Program-made: the position numbers and the translations under genes
Origin: Rhizobium sp. P38BS-XIX
Lineage (GTDB): Bacteria; Pseudomonadota; Alphaproteobacteria; Rhizobiales; Rhizobiaceae
NCBI RefSeq assembly: GCF_012641435.1
Contig: NZ_JABAIJ010000001.1
Span: forward strand, 62,001 to 126,000
Direction of reading: 5' to 3'
DNA length: 64,000 nt
In this document: positions 19,767 to 29,169 of the stretch, in pieces
Position numbering within the stretch: the stretch's first letter is position 1
Layout of the letters: the number at the start of each line of letters is the position of its first letter
Notes under the pieces: model-generated
Database searches by the model: none
What the model was told of the DNA's origin: nothing
The model's input: only the letters and a program-made list of their open reading frames with translations

Positions 19767-20822
19767 ATGCGGCTATTCACCTGCGATCATTGCGGCCAAC
19801 CCGTTCATTTCGACAACAGGCAATGCGTTCACTGCGGCCATCAGCTTGGCTTTCTTCCCGAGCGCCTGGCGATCCATGCGCTCGATGCCGATGAGGCGCC
19901 GAACTGGCATCTTGTCTCCGAGCCGGAGCGCCGCGTCCGTTTCTGCGCCAATGCCGAACTCGATATCTGCAACTGGCTTGTGGATGCGGAAGACACGCAG
20001 GTTTATTGCGTCGCCTGCCGGCACAATCGTCTTGTGCCGAACACCGGCACGCAGCAAGGGATCGATCGCTGGCGCCGCATCGGGCAGGCACAGCGGCATC
20101 TGTTCTATTCCTTGCTGCGATGGAACCTGCCGCATCCGGACCGTGTGGAGGATCCGCAAGGCGGGCTGGTGTTCGATTTTCTCGAAGATGAAGTTCAAGG
20201 CGGGGCCGTCGTACCCGCCATGACCGGTCATGAGGAGGGGTTGATTGCCATCCGCGCTGCGGAGGCCGACGACGTGACGCGCGAGCAGGCGCGCACATCG
20301 ATGAACGAGCCTTATCGCACCCTGCTCGGCCATTTCCGTCACGAAACAGGTCATTTCATCTGGAACAAGCTGGTGCGTGATCGCGGGCAGTTCGATGCCT
20401 TTCGCGCTGCCTTCGGCGACGAGCGCGTAGACTACGGCGCCGCGTTGCAGTCTCATTACGACAATGGTCCGCCGGCAAACTGGCAGGACAACTTTATCAG
20501 CGCCTATGCCAGCTCCCATCCCTGGGAGGATTTTGCCGAGTGCTTCGCGCACTATCTCCACATTGTCGATACGCTGGAAACGGCGCGATCCTTCGGCATG
20601 GCAATCGATCCGCTTGCCTATCACGACATGGCCGCGGAAGTGGATTTCAATCCCTATAAGGCCGAAAGTGCGGAGCGGCTCGTCAGCGCCTGGATCCCTT
20701 TAAGCGTGGCGATCAATTCGATCCAGCGCAGCATGGGACAGCCGGATTCCTACCCCTTCGTTCTATCGCCGCCAGTCGTCGCGAAGCTCGATTATATCAG
20801 GGAGCTGATCGAGAGCGCCTGA
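19767..20822 (+). CDS. Putative zinc-binding metallopeptidase with N-terminal zinc ribbon
   Basis: This 351-aa protein begins with two CxxC pairs (TCDHCGQPVHF and QCVHCGHQLG), a zinc ribbon. A large domain follows with FRHETGHFIWNKLV (HExxH) near residue 195 and a downstream HPWEDFAECFAHYLH that could give further metal ligands. This is the arrangement of the DUF2248 putative peptidase family. ATG 19767 has GAGGAAAC upstream. Activity is inferred from motif only. Confidence 0.87.
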   Translation: MRLFTCDHCGQPVHFDNRQCVHCGHQLGFLPERLAIHALDADEAPNWHLVSEPERRVRFCANAELDICNWLVDAEDTQVYCVACRHNRLVPNTGTQQGIDRWRRIGQAQRHLFYSLLRWNLPHPDRVEDPQGGLVFDFLEDEVQGGAVVPAMTGHEEGLIAIRAAEADDVTREQARTSMNEPYRTLLGHFRHETGHFIWNKLVRDRGQFDAFRAAFGDERVDYGAALQSHYDNGPPANWQDNFISAYASSHPWEDFAECFAHYLHIVDTLETARSFGMAIDPLAYHDMAAEVDFNPYKAESAERLVSAWIPLSVAINSIQRSMGQPDSYPFVLSPPVVAKLDYIRELIESA

Positions 20823-20849
20823 TCAGGCGCTCCAGCGATTTGCTTTAGC

Positions 20850-20892
20850 GCAATTCCGGACGGAAGACCTCAGCGGCTTTCACGGAATTGCG
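20850..20892. repeat. Dispersed palindromic repeat (diverged copy)
   Basis: GCAATTCCGGACGGAAGACC starts an imperfect palindrome that ends GGAATTGC. It matches the element at 47347-47390 in both outer arms but has a changed centre. It fills the gap between the converging metallopeptidase and GGDEF/EAL genes and may add terminator function. Confidence 0.6.
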
Positions 20893-23805
20893 CTAGGCGC
20901 GCTTTGTCAGGGGAAAGCGTTCCTTCAGCAGACGAAGCACCGAATCCGAGCCCATTGGCGGCCCAAAGATAAAGCTTTGGCCATAGGTGCAGCCGATCTT
21001 GGCAAGCTCCAGCGCATCCTCTTCCGATTCGATACCTTCTGCCACCACCCGCATGTTGAGTTCGCGCGCCATGGAAATGACCGAGCGCAACAGAACAGCC
21101 TTCTTGTCGCTGTCGTCGCGGACCATGGCCTTGTCGAGCTTGATCGTGTCGAAGGGGAAGCGGGTGAGATAGGCAAGCGACGAGTAGCCGGTGCCGAAAT
21201 CGTCGAGCGCAAGGCCGATACCGGCGTCGCACAGCTTGTCGAGCACAAGACGCGCCTGTTCCGGATTCTCCATCACCTGCGATTCCGTCAGCTCCAGCTT
21301 GATGCGGCTCGGGTCGCAATGGGTCTTGGCGAGCAGGGCGCGGATATCGTCGTAAAGCTCGTTATTCAACAGCTGTACGCTGGAGAGATTGATGGAGACG
21401 AAGAGCGGCAGGTCGCCGGTTTGACGCTGCCAGGCCTTCAGGTCGTTGGTCGCCTGTTCCATCGCGAACATGCCAAGCGGACCGATAATGTCGGAGGCCT
21501 CCGCGATCGGGATGAACTCGGACGGCGGAATGTTGCCGCGCTTTGGATGTTCCCAGCGCATCAACGCCTCGAAGCCTGCGACTTCGGCGTCTTCAAGCCG
21601 CACAATCGGCTGATAGACGAGGGAGAGTTCCTTGCGCTCGACGGCGCGGCGCAGATCGGTTTCGAGCTGGAGGCGATCCGTGCCGAAGCTGCGGAATGCC
21701 GGCTGGAAGGGCTCGACGCGATTGCCGCCGGCGCGCTTGGCGCGATACATCGCGAGTTCGGCGTCGCTGAGCATACCCGCTGCGTTTTCCTGCTGGTCGA
21801 CCCATGAGGTCAGTCCGACAGATGCCGTCAGGATGATCTCACGATTGGCGAAATTGATCGGAACCATGATCGCCTTGCTGATCGCATCGGCGAAATCCGC
21901 AACCTTGGCCGGATCGCGTTCGGAGACGAGGATGAGGCCGAACTGATCGCCCGAAAGGCGCGCCAGCGTATCCTGCGGCTTCATCAGGCGGCGAAGACGC
22001 CGGGTCAAAGCGATGAGGATATTGTCCCCGGCAGCAAAACCAAGGGTGTCGTTGACCAGCTTGTAGCGGTCAATATCGATCACGATAACGGTTGGACGAA
22101 GCTGATTGCCATCAGATGCAAGCGTCAGAACGGACTGCAGACGATCAAGGAAAACCTGGCGGTTGGGCAGGCCGGTGAGATTGTCGTGCACCGCATCATG
22201 GAGAAGTCGCTCGATCGAATTCTTCTGTTCGGTAATGTCGACGATCGTGCCGACGCAGCGGATGATCTCGCCATTCGATCCGAGCACCGGCCGTGCGCGG
22301 ATCGACAGCCAGTGGAAATGCCCATCCTCCGCACGAATGCGGAATTCGTGATTCAATCGGCCGCGTCGATGCTCCAGGAGCACGTCGAGTGTCGCTCGGA
22401 AACGGTCGCGATCGTCGGGATGCAGCCGTGGCAGCCAGTTGCGTGCCGCGCCATGCATGCTGCCGGGTGAAAGGCCGAGCTTCGTCGAGATATCGGGCGT
22501 CGTCACCACACGGTCGCGCGCCACATCCCAGTCCCAGACGGTATCGCCGGAACCGGTAAGCGCGAGGGACTGCCGCTCCAGATCGGAGAACAGGCCCTGC
22601 TGGAAAGCACCGCCGGCAAAAGCGTGCTGCATGACGGTAAAGCCGATCAGCAGCACGATCAGCACGAGGCCGCCGCCGAGAGCCGGCTGGATGATATCGT
22701 TGTCGAGCTTGCCCATGACCGTCATCCAGGCCCCGAACAGCCAGACGAGGATCAGAGCCCAGGCGGGCACGAGCAGGATTGCACGGTCATAACGGCTGAA
22801 GCCGAGGTAGATGATGAGCAGCAGGCCGGCGGTCGCGGTCAACGCCAGCGACAGCCGCGCAATGCCGGCCGCAATCGAGGGATCGTAGATCGCCACACCG
22901 AAGAGCAGCGCAAGGCCAAGCACCCAGGCAAGCGTGACATAACCGAGATGGGCGTGCCAACGATTGAGGTTGAGATAGGTGAACAGGAAGATCACCAGAC
23001 TCGACGCGAGCGCCACCTCCGCGCAGGCGCGCCATATTCGCTGATCGCTGGAGGTAATGCTGATGAGCTTGCCGAGGAAGCCGAAATCCACGCAGATATA
23101 GCCGAGCACCGCCCAGGCGAGGGCCGCTGTCGCCGGCAGCATCGAGGTGCCCTTGACGACGAAAAGAATGGTCAAGAACACGGCCAACAGGCCGGCAATG
23201 CCAAGCACGATGCCGCGATAGAGCGTGAAGGCGTTGACTGTATCCTTGTAGGCGTTCGGTTCCCAAAGATAGAGCTGCGGCAGATCCGGAGACGACAGCT
23301 CGGCAACGAATGTGACGACCGCGCCGGGGTTCAGCGTGATGCGGAAAACGTCCGCTTCGTCGCTTGGCTGACGGTCTAGCGCGAAACCTTCGCTTGGCGT
23401 GATTGCGACGATGCGCTGCGAACCGAGATCCGGCCAGAAGACCTTTGAATTCACCAGACGGAAATGCGGAGCGACGATGACGCGCTCCAGCTGCTCTTCG
23501 GAGACGTTGGCGAGTGCGAAGACCGCCCAGTCGCCCTGATGGTTCGGTGAGGAGGATCTCACCTCGATACGGCGGCGTATGCCATCGGCGCCGGCAGCCG
23601 TCGAAACCTGAAAGGCTTCACCTTGATTTCTGTAGATTTCCGTCGTCGCGGTGAGATCGAGCGCGGTATCGTCGCGCGAAATCTTAACGGGCTCGGCTGC
23701 GTGCGCCATTCCGGCGATCAACAGCATGATGGCGGCGGCCAGCATCGCGATTGCGGCATGAAGCCGCCGGGCCATTGGCCTCGTCTGCGGGAACCCGGCG
23801 ATCAT
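20893..23805 (-). CDS. Membrane 7TM-DISM receptor with PAS, GGDEF and EAL domains
   Basis: This large c-di-GMP protein (970 aa from ATG 23805) has a signal peptide ending near GMAHAAEP, an extracellular 7TMR-DISM-type sensor domain (about 30-170), seven helices (about 185-390), PAS (about 425-530), GGDEF (about 545-700) and EAL (about 715-970). The GGDEF motif is altered to LARLSGDQFG. The EAL part keeps GFEALMRWEHP, NLSS, KLELTES, LDDFGTGYSSLAYL and VAEGIES, so phosphodiesterase activity is likely and cyclase activity doubtful. The start overlaps the upstream acetyltransferase stop (ATGA). Confidence 0.92.
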   Translation of the reverse strand: MIAGFPQTRPMARRLHAAIAMLAAAIMLLIAGMAHAAEPVKISRDDTALDLTATTEIYRNQGEAFQVSTAAGADGIRRRIEVRSSSPNHQGDWAVFALANVSEEQLERVIVAPHFRLVNSKVFWPDLGSQRIVAITPSEGFALDRQPSDEADVFRITLNPGAVVTFVAELSSPDLPQLYLWEPNAYKDTVNAFTLYRGIVLGIAGLLAVFLTILFVVKGTSMLPATAALAWAVLGYICVDFGFLGKLISITSSDQRIWRACAEVALASSLVIFLFTYLNLNRWHAHLGYVTLAWVLGLALLFGVAIYDPSIAAGIARLSLALTATAGLLLIIYLGFSRYDRAILLVPAWALILVWLFGAWMTVMGKLDNDIIQPALGGGLVLIVLLIGFTVMQHAFAGGAFQQGLFSDLERQSLALTGSGDTVWDWDVARDRVVTTPDISTKLGLSPGSMHGAARNWLPRLHPDDRDRFRATLDVLLEHRRGRLNHEFRIRAEDGHFHWLSIRARPVLGSNGEIIRCVGTIVDITEQKNSIERLLHDAVHDNLTGLPNRQVFLDRLQSVLTLASDGNQLRPTVIVIDIDRYKLVNDTLGFAAGDNILIALTRRLRRLMKPQDTLARLSGDQFGLILVSERDPAKVADFADAISKAIMVPINFANREIILTASVGLTSWVDQQENAAGMLSDAELAMYRAKRAGGNRVEPFQPAFRSFGTDRLQLETDLRRAVERKELSLVYQPIVRLEDAEVAGFEALMRWEHPKRGNIPPSEFIPIAEASDIIGPLGMFAMEQATNDLKAWQRQTGDLPLFVSINLSSVQLLNNELYDDIRALLAKTHCDPSRIKLELTESQVMENPEQARLVLDKLCDAGIGLALDDFGTGYSSLAYLTRFPFDTIKLDKAMVRDDSDKKAVLLRSVISMARELNMRVVAEGIESEEDALELAKIGCTYGQSFIFGPPMGSDSVLRLLKERFPLTKRA

Positions 23806-24416
23806 CGCTGGTCGAAGCTTCGGTTCAGGTCGGTGTCGGACGCCAACCTTGAGAACATCACATGGTCGCGCCACTGACCGTTGATTTTAAGATAACCGCG
23901 CAAATGACCTTCCCGCTGGAAACCGGCTTTTTGCAGAAGCCGCATGCTACGCTCGTTATCCGGAATACAGGCTGCTTCAATTCGGTGCAACTCAAGTCCG
24001 GAAAAGATATAGGGTATAACCAACTGAAGTGCGGCGAACATATGTCCCTGACCGGAGTAGCGTTCACCCATCCAGTATCCGATCATGCAGCTCTGTGCGG
24101 CACCGCGGCGAATATAGCCGATCGTGATGCCGCCAACCAGCGTCATGTTTTCCCTGAGGAAAATGAAGAGCGGGATCGCCTGGCCGGAACTGTATTCCTG
24201 CTTGCCGCGAATGATGCGGGCTCGATAGGCGCCCTCAGTCAGCTCGTCGTGTCGCCAGGTCGGCTCCCACGGCTCGAGAAAGCGGCGACTTTCGGCCCGA
24301 AGCTTATGCCATTGGTTGAAATCGGAGTAGCGCGGCAGCCGCAGCAAATATCTGTCGTTTTCGAGTTCAACCGCGTCCGGGTGACGTGAGAGAAACCGAA
24401 AGACAGATTTTTGCAT
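23802..24416 (-). CDS. RimJ/RimL-type GNAT N-acetyltransferase
   Basis: This protein (204 aa from ATG 24416) has the ribosomal-protein acetyltransferase pattern: ENDRYLLRLPRYSDFNQW, then GYWMGERYSGQGHMFAA (acetyl-CoA loop), and ELHRIEAACIPDNERSMRLL with KAGFQREGHLRGYLKING. The true substrate is unknown. The frame is open upstream to 24899, but that part overlaps the M16 peptidase and is rejected; ATG 24449 is a possible alternative. It lies between the M16 peptidase and the EAL gene on the same strand. Confidence 0.88.
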   Translation of the reverse strand: MQKSVFRFLSRHPDAVELENDRYLLRLPRYSDFNQWHKLRAESRRFLEPWEPTWRHDELTEGAYRARIIRGKQEYSSGQAIPLFIFLRENMTLVGGITIGYIRRGAAQSCMIGYWMGERYSGQGHMFAALQLVIPYIFSGLELHRIEAACIPDNERSMRLLQKAGFQREGHLRGYLKINGQWRDHVMFSRLASDTDLNRSFDQR

Positions 24417-24466
24417 GCCGCCAACCACTCCCCCGAGAACAGAACCCATAGGCCCGCGGCGTGCCC

Positions 24467-25768
24467 TTAGCCGCTGGCGCTTCTGGAAGCAGCTGCCGGC
24501 GCCGACGACAGCGACGTGACGATGTCTTCCATCGGCGCGAGCTGCTCGAGCGGGCCGATCGCCGAAAGCGTCGGTACTGTATCGAAGAACAGCCGTCCGG
24601 CAAGATCCGTGAGGCGCTCGATCGTGATGCCTTCCAGGCGCTCCAGCATCTCCTGGTTCGGGATCGGGCGGCCATAAAGCATCATCTGCCGGGCGATCTG
24701 GCCGGCACGAGCGGCCGGGCTTTCCTGACCCATCAGCAGCTGTGCACGGATTTGCGCGCGAGCGCGCTCGATTTCCTGCTGCTGGATGTCGTGTGACGAC
24801 TTGCGCAGCTCGTCGACGATGACAGGCAACAGTTCCGGCAGGTTCTCGCCGCCGGTTGCGGCATGAATGCCAAAAATGCCGGTATCGGAGAAACCCCAAT
24901 GGAAGGCATAGACGGAATAACAGAGGCCACGGAACTCGCGCACTTCCTGGAACAGGCGAGAGGACATGCCGCCGCCGAGAATGTTGGCCAGGATCTGCGA
25001 GCAGTAGAAATCGCGGGTGTGATAGGCGCGGCCTTCGAAGCCGAGCAGGATCTGTGCATCCATCAGGTCGCGGGTTTCGCGAATGTTGCCGCCGATGTAG
25101 CGCGCCGGCTCTATAACGGGCGGAGCGGACGGTTTTGTCGGCAGGCTCGAGAAGCGTTCTTCGACCTGGCGCACGAAGCTTTCATGATCCACCGCACCGG
25201 CGGCTACGATGAACATGCGATCGGTCATATAGTTGCGGCTCAGATAGTGACGGATCTGTTGCGGCGAGAAGGAGAGGACGGTATCCGGCGTGCCGAGAAT
25301 TGCGCGTCCGAGCGTCTGTCCGCGATAGGCGACTTCGGAAAATTTGTCGAAGACGACATCGTCAGGCGTGTCGTTCGCGGCATTGATTTCCTGCAGGATG
25401 ACCTGCTTCTCACGCGCCAGTTCTTCGTCGTCGAAAGCAGATTCGGTCAGAATATCGGCAAGGATATCGACGGCGAGCGGGACATGATCCTTGAGCACGC
25501 GGGCATAATAGGAGGTGGTTTCGGTCGAGGTGGCGGCGTTGACTTCGCCGCCGACATTCTCGATTTCCTCAGCGATCTCGCGGGCGGTGCGCCGCGCCGT
25601 GCCTTTGAACGCCATATGCTCGAGCAGATGCGCGATACCGTGTTCTGCTTCGGTCTCGTTACGCGAACCCGATTTGATCCAAACGCCGAGTGCCACGCTT
25701 TCGAGGTGTGGCATCGATTGGGTCGCTATTGTCAGCCCGGACGCTAGCCGGGTGCACTCCACTGTCAT
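24467..25768 (-). CDS. M16 family zinc metallopeptidase
   Basis: This 433-aa protein is related to mitochondrial processing peptidase beta. The inverted zinc motif HLLEH is at residues 47-51 (H47, E50, H51), with the further acidic ligand region EIENVGGEVNAATSTETTSY. A glycine-rich loop (LGGGMSSRLFQEVRE) lies in the second half. It is a single-gene peptidase with both M16 halves. The gene is 20 bases downstream of thrC on the same strand, an arrangement commonly seen in alphaproteobacteria. Confidence 0.95.
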   Translation of the reverse strand: MTVECTRLASGLTIATQSMPHLESVALGVWIKSGSRNETEAEHGIAHLLEHMAFKGTARRTAREIAEEIENVGGEVNAATSTETTSYYARVLKDHVPLAVDILADILTESAFDDEELAREKQVILQEINAANDTPDDVVFDKFSEVAYRGQTLGRAILGTPDTVLSFSPQQIRHYLSRNYMTDRMFIVAAGAVDHESFVRQVEERFSSLPTKPSAPPVIEPARYIGGNIRETRDLMDAQILLGFEGRAYHTRDFYCSQILANILGGGMSSRLFQEVREFRGLCYSVYAFHWGFSDTGIFGIHAATGGENLPELLPVIVDELRKSSHDIQQQEIERARAQIRAQLLMGQESPAARAGQIARQMMLYGRPIPNQEMLERLEGITIERLTDLAGRLFFDTVPTLSAIGPLEQLAPMEDIVTSLSSAPAAASRSASG

Positions 25769-25788
25769 CGCTTGTCTTTCCGCGTTTG

Positions 25789-27186
25789 TTATTCGCCGGC
25801 CCGGGCATGCTTGCCGATAAAACTTTCAACGGCTTTTAGTTCCGGATCGAGAATATCGAAACGCTCCTCCCTGGTCATCAGACCAGCAAGCCACGTCGGA
25901 AGCGCCGGGTCAATACCGGATGCGGATTTTACTGCGGCGGGGAATTTCGCCGGGTGTGCGGTGGCAAGCGTCACCATCGGGCTGCTCGGACGCTCGTTCT
26001 TCTCAGCGACGAAGACGCCGATCGCGGTGTGCGGATCGAGCAGATATCCGGTATCGGCAAGCGTCTTGCGGATGGTTTCGGCCACCTGCTTCTCGCCGGC
26101 GCGGCCGGCGCGGAAGTCCTTCTTGATGAACTTCAGAGCTTCCGGCGTGATCGAAAAACCGTTCGATTGCTTCAGGCTTTCCATGGCGGCGCGCACCTTG
26201 GAGGCATCGCGGCCGTTGGCTTCGAAGAGCAGCCGCTCGAAGTTGGACGAGATCTGGATATCCATCGACGGAGAGGTGGTCGCCTTGACCGAGCGCATCT
26301 CGTAGCGTCCCGTCTTCATCGTGCGTGCGAGAATATCGTTCTCGTTGGTGGCGATAACAAGCCGTTCGATCGGCAGGCCCATGCGCTTGGCGACGTAGCC
26401 GGCGAAGATATCGCCGAAATTGCCCGTCGGGACGGTGAAGGAGATTTTCCGGTCCGGGCCGCCCAAGGCAACGGCGGTGGTGAAGTAATAAACCACCTGC
26501 GCCATGATTCGCGCCCAGTTGATGGAATTGACGCCGGAAAGCCTCACCTTGTCGCGGAAGGGCGCGTCGTTGAACATGGCTTTGACGAGGTTCTGGCAGT
26601 CGTCGAAATTGCCCTTGAGCGCCAGAGCATGGACGTTTGACGCCGTCGATGTGGTCATCTGGCGTTGCTGAACCGGCGAGACCTTCTCATGTGGGAACAG
26701 AATGAAGATGTCGGTGCGCTCGCGACCTGCAAAGGCGTCGATCGCTGCGCCGCCAGTATCGCCCGAGGTGGCGCCGACGATGGTGGCGCGCTGGCCGCGC
26801 TTTTCCAGCGCGTAGTCCATCAATCGCGCCAGCAGCTGCATGGCGACATCCTTGAAGGCGAGCGTCGTGCCGTGGAAAAGCTCCATGACGAAGCTGTTCG
26901 GCCCGGTCTGCACCAGCGGCGCCACTGCAGGATGCCGGAAGGTGGCATAGGCATCGTCGATCATGCCGCGGAAGACATCGGCCGGAATTTCGCCGTTGGT
27001 GAAGGGCGACAGGACGGCGAAAGCGACATCCTGATAGCTCTTGCCGCGAAAGGCGCGGATGTCTTTTTTCGTCAGCGTCGGCCATTCGCGGGGAACATAG
27101 AGCCCGCCATCACGAGCAAGGCCGGCCAGGAGGGCGTCGCAGAAGCCAAGGGCAGGGGCTTCTCCCCGCGTTGAAATATAGTCCAC
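25789..27186 (-). CDS. thrC: Threonine synthase
   Basis: This 465-aa PLP enzyme converts O-phosphohomoserine to threonine, completing the pathway fed by thrB at 8.9 kb. The PLP lysine is in ELFHGTTLAFKDVAMQ near residue 110, and the phosphate-binding loop VGATSGDTGGAAI follows. The start is GTG 27186 with AAAGGA upstream. It is likely transcribed with the M16 peptidase gene. The product length matches bacterial type-2 threonine synthases. Confidence 0.96.
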   Translation of the reverse strand: MDYISTRGEAPALGFCDALLAGLARDGGLYVPREWPTLTKKDIRAFRGKSYQDVAFAVLSPFTNGEIPADVFRGMIDDAYATFRHPAVAPLVQTGPNSFVMELFHGTTLAFKDVAMQLLARLMDYALEKRGQRATIVGATSGDTGGAAIDAFAGRERTDIFILFPHEKVSPVQQRQMTTSTASNVHALALKGNFDDCQNLVKAMFNDAPFRDKVRLSGVNSINWARIMAQVVYYFTTAVALGGPDRKISFTVPTGNFGDIFAGYVAKRMGLPIERLVIATNENDILARTMKTGRYEMRSVKATTSPSMDIQISSNFERLLFEANGRDASKVRAAMESLKQSNGFSITPEALKFIKKDFRAGRAGEKQVAETIRKTLADTGYLLDPHTAIGVFVAEKNERPSSPMVTLATAHPAKFPAAVKSASGIDPALPTWLAGLMTREERFDILDPELKAVESFIGKHARAGE

Positions 27187-27499
27187 GGTCTAGAATTCCT
27201 TTGGTCGCAAAATTGCCTGAGTGATCGATTGAGAGGGTAGAGAAACGAAGCGACGGCGGCCTGTCTTTTTGCGTCGAATTAGCCGCGTGGTTTTCGCGTT
27301 TGCGCAAGGCGCGTGGGATCAGCGCCGTGCGGAGGCTGTTTGTGGCAATCTGTCGATCTCGAAAAGTGAGCCAAAACGGTGTCTACCCAATCGATTTTTC
27401 GCTGCGTCGCTGGTATAGACCATCGCCAAGTGTCATAAAAGGCCCGTTTGACAGGCTGCAGGCCGATAATGTGAAATATATGGAGAGGGTGGAATAATA
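27187..27499. other. Divergent intergenic region thrC / lipoprotein gene
   Basis: Promoters for both flanking genes must lie here. On the plus strand a TTGACA hexamer is visible at 27448-27453, but no well-spaced -10 box was found (GAAATA follows at a long spacing). No leader peptide or riboswitch-like structure was recognised for thrC. I see no gene in it. Confidence 0.45.
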
Positions 27500-28123
27500 G
27501 TGTTTGGCAAGGTTTCGCGTCGTCTTTTCTCCGCTTCGCTTCTGGCATTGCTGACGGGTTGCAGCACTCTTGGCATAGGCGGCAATAGTGAAAAACAGCC
27601 GGCAACGGATGTGACCGTAGCTCCGCAAGCCGCAGCTGCGACGACCGCCGCACCGACAGGCGGTCAGACCTATGTCGCCGGAAAGTGCCCGCAGGCCGTT
27701 ATCCGCGACGAAGACTCGGTTTATCGCACCTACGCCAAGGGCGCAAAGGACGATGCGACCCAGTTGACCTATCAGGCTTCGCTGGCCCAGGCGACGCGTC
27801 AGTGCACCACGGATGGCACCAGTCTCGGAATTCACATTGCCGTTCAGGGACGTCTGGTTGCTGGCCCGATGGGCAGCTCCGGCAAGGTGACATTGCCGAT
27901 CCATGTTTCAGTCATGGACAATGAGACGGCGCTTTACAGCAAGACTATCAATTACACGGCAGAAATTCCGCCGGGCGAAACCACGACGCAGTTCCTGTTC
28001 ACCGAGGACGACATCAACGTCACCGGCGGCTCGGGCGGCTTCACGATCGTTCAGATCGGCTTCGACCAGGGCCCGCAGAAGCCCGCCAAGGGTGAAAAGC
28101 CGGTGCGCAAGAAGCGCCATTGA
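27500..28123 (+). CDS. Putative exported lipoprotein, function unknown
   Basis: This 207-aa protein has a lipobox-like N terminus (SASLLALLTGCST, cysteine near residue 21), then a low-complexity Ala/Thr/Pro linker and a compact domain with GKCPQAVIRDEDSVYRTY and IAVQGRLVAGP. The C-terminal tail is basic (GEKPVRKKRH). I recognise no named family. The start is GTG 27500 with GGAGAGGGTGG upstream. An intrinsic terminator follows. Confidence 0.82.
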   Translation: MFGKVSRRLFSASLLALLTGCSTLGIGGNSEKQPATDVTVAPQAAAATTAAPTGGQTYVAGKCPQAVIRDEDSVYRTYAKGAKDDATQLTYQASLAQATRQCTTDGTSLGIHIAVQGRLVAGPMGSSGKVTLPIHVSVMDNETALYSKTINYTAEIPPGETTTQFLFTEDDINVTGGSGGFTIVQIGFDQGPQKPAKGEKPVRKKRH

Positions 28124-28185
28124 CAAGATTGTCCGCGAACGAAGCCGCCCTCTGCGGCTTCGGGCGGAAATCGCACTGTTAAAGA

Positions 28186-28215
28186 AAAAGGCCCCGCCGC
28201 ATGGTGGGGCCTTTT
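28186..28215. terminator. Intrinsic terminator, likely bidirectional
   Basis: The stem AAAAGGCCCCGCC / GGTGGGGCCTTTT with a GCAT loop lies between the converging lipoprotein and HAD genes, with A- and T-runs on the two sides. Confidence 0.88.
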
Positions 28216-28242
28216 CTCATTCCGATCACTGTTACCGACGTC

Positions 28243-28935
28243 TCAGAGAACGCCATCCCATTCCGCGAGCGCCATGACGACGCCAGGCAGATCCGACATG
28301 CGGGAAACGACGGTCTCGGCTCCGGCATCCGTCAGCCGGTCGGCATGGGAAGGATAGGTGTGTGAAGCGCCTGTGAAGCCGATGACGCGCATGCCGGCGG
28401 ACCGTGCGGCGTGAACGCCGTGGACCGAATCTTCCACCACGATCGTGTTGGCCGGGCTGACATTCATCTGCTCGGCGCCGTGCAGGAAGATATCCGGCTT
28501 CGGCTTGACCCGATCGGCGCCGAGATCCTTGGCGGAAAAGATATTCGGCGCAAACAGTTTGAAGTAACCGACCCTGGTCAGCATCATCTCAAGGCGTGCC
28601 GAGCTGGAATTGGAGCAGATGCAACGCGGCATCGGCAGTTTCGACAGGGCCTGAGGAACGCCCAAGATGGGCTGTACGTCGTTGGCAAGCTTGATGTCCA
28701 GCAGCTTTTCCGACTGGTCGAGCAGCGATGCGGAAAGCGGGATGCTGGCTTCGCGCTCGACTTCGAACAGAATGTTGCGCCAGGTCATACCGGCGAAGCG
28801 CTCGCCCATCTCTTCAGTGCTGATGGGATAACCCGCATCCGTCAGCAGCTTGGACTCGACCTGCGCCGCGATAATTTCCGAATCGACCAAAACGCCGTCG
28901 CAGTCGAATATGATGAGGTCGAAGCCATTGCTCAT
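28243..28935 (-). CDS. HAD-IA family hydrolase (phosphoglucomutase/phosphatase-like)
   Basis: This 230-aa protein has motif I IIFDCDGVLVDSE at the N terminus, the motif II region CICSNSSSARLE, and motifs III/IV RVKPKPDIFLHGAEQM and IVVEDSVHGVHAA. It belongs with beta-phosphoglucomutase-like and sugar-phosphatase HAD proteins; the substrate cannot be read from sequence. ATG 28935 starts MSNGFDLIIFDCDG. The open frame continues upstream without support. It is divergent from the GntR regulator gene. Confidence 0.9.
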   Translation of the reverse strand: MSNGFDLIIFDCDGVLVDSEIIAAQVESKLLTDAGYPISTEEMGERFAGMTWRNILFEVEREASIPLSASLLDQSEKLLDIKLANDVQPILGVPQALSKLPMPRCICSNSSSARLEMMLTRVGYFKLFAPNIFSAKDLGADRVKPKPDIFLHGAEQMNVSPANTIVVEDSVHGVHAARSAGMRVIGFTGASHTYPSHADRLTDAGAETVVSRMSDLPGVVMALAEWDGVL

Positions 28936-29169
28936 GAAAAATGCTGCCTTTGATCGGGGCTGGGTTCGGCATGCTCCGCGCAAAACCGTCAACGGTTAGG
29001 GGCATGCTCAAAAATGACCGTCGCGCTTTACACGATATGTCGACAAAGCTCAACCAATCGTCAGGCATGGCTGTACTGCGCTGATGGAAAAGGTCATTTG
29101 CGCTTCAAAAGACGTGACCACTGCAGCTTGTCGCTCGACATCGGCTCGACCCGCCTTTAAGGATCGGCC

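Noticed and set aside
20893..23805. Calling the receptor an active diguanylate cyclase
   Set aside because: Its GGDEF motif is SGDQF, so cyclase activity is doubtful.
24450..24899. N-terminal 160 residues of the long acetyltransferase frame
   Set aside because: It lies inside the M16 peptidase gene and has no family match; the conserved protein starts near 24416.
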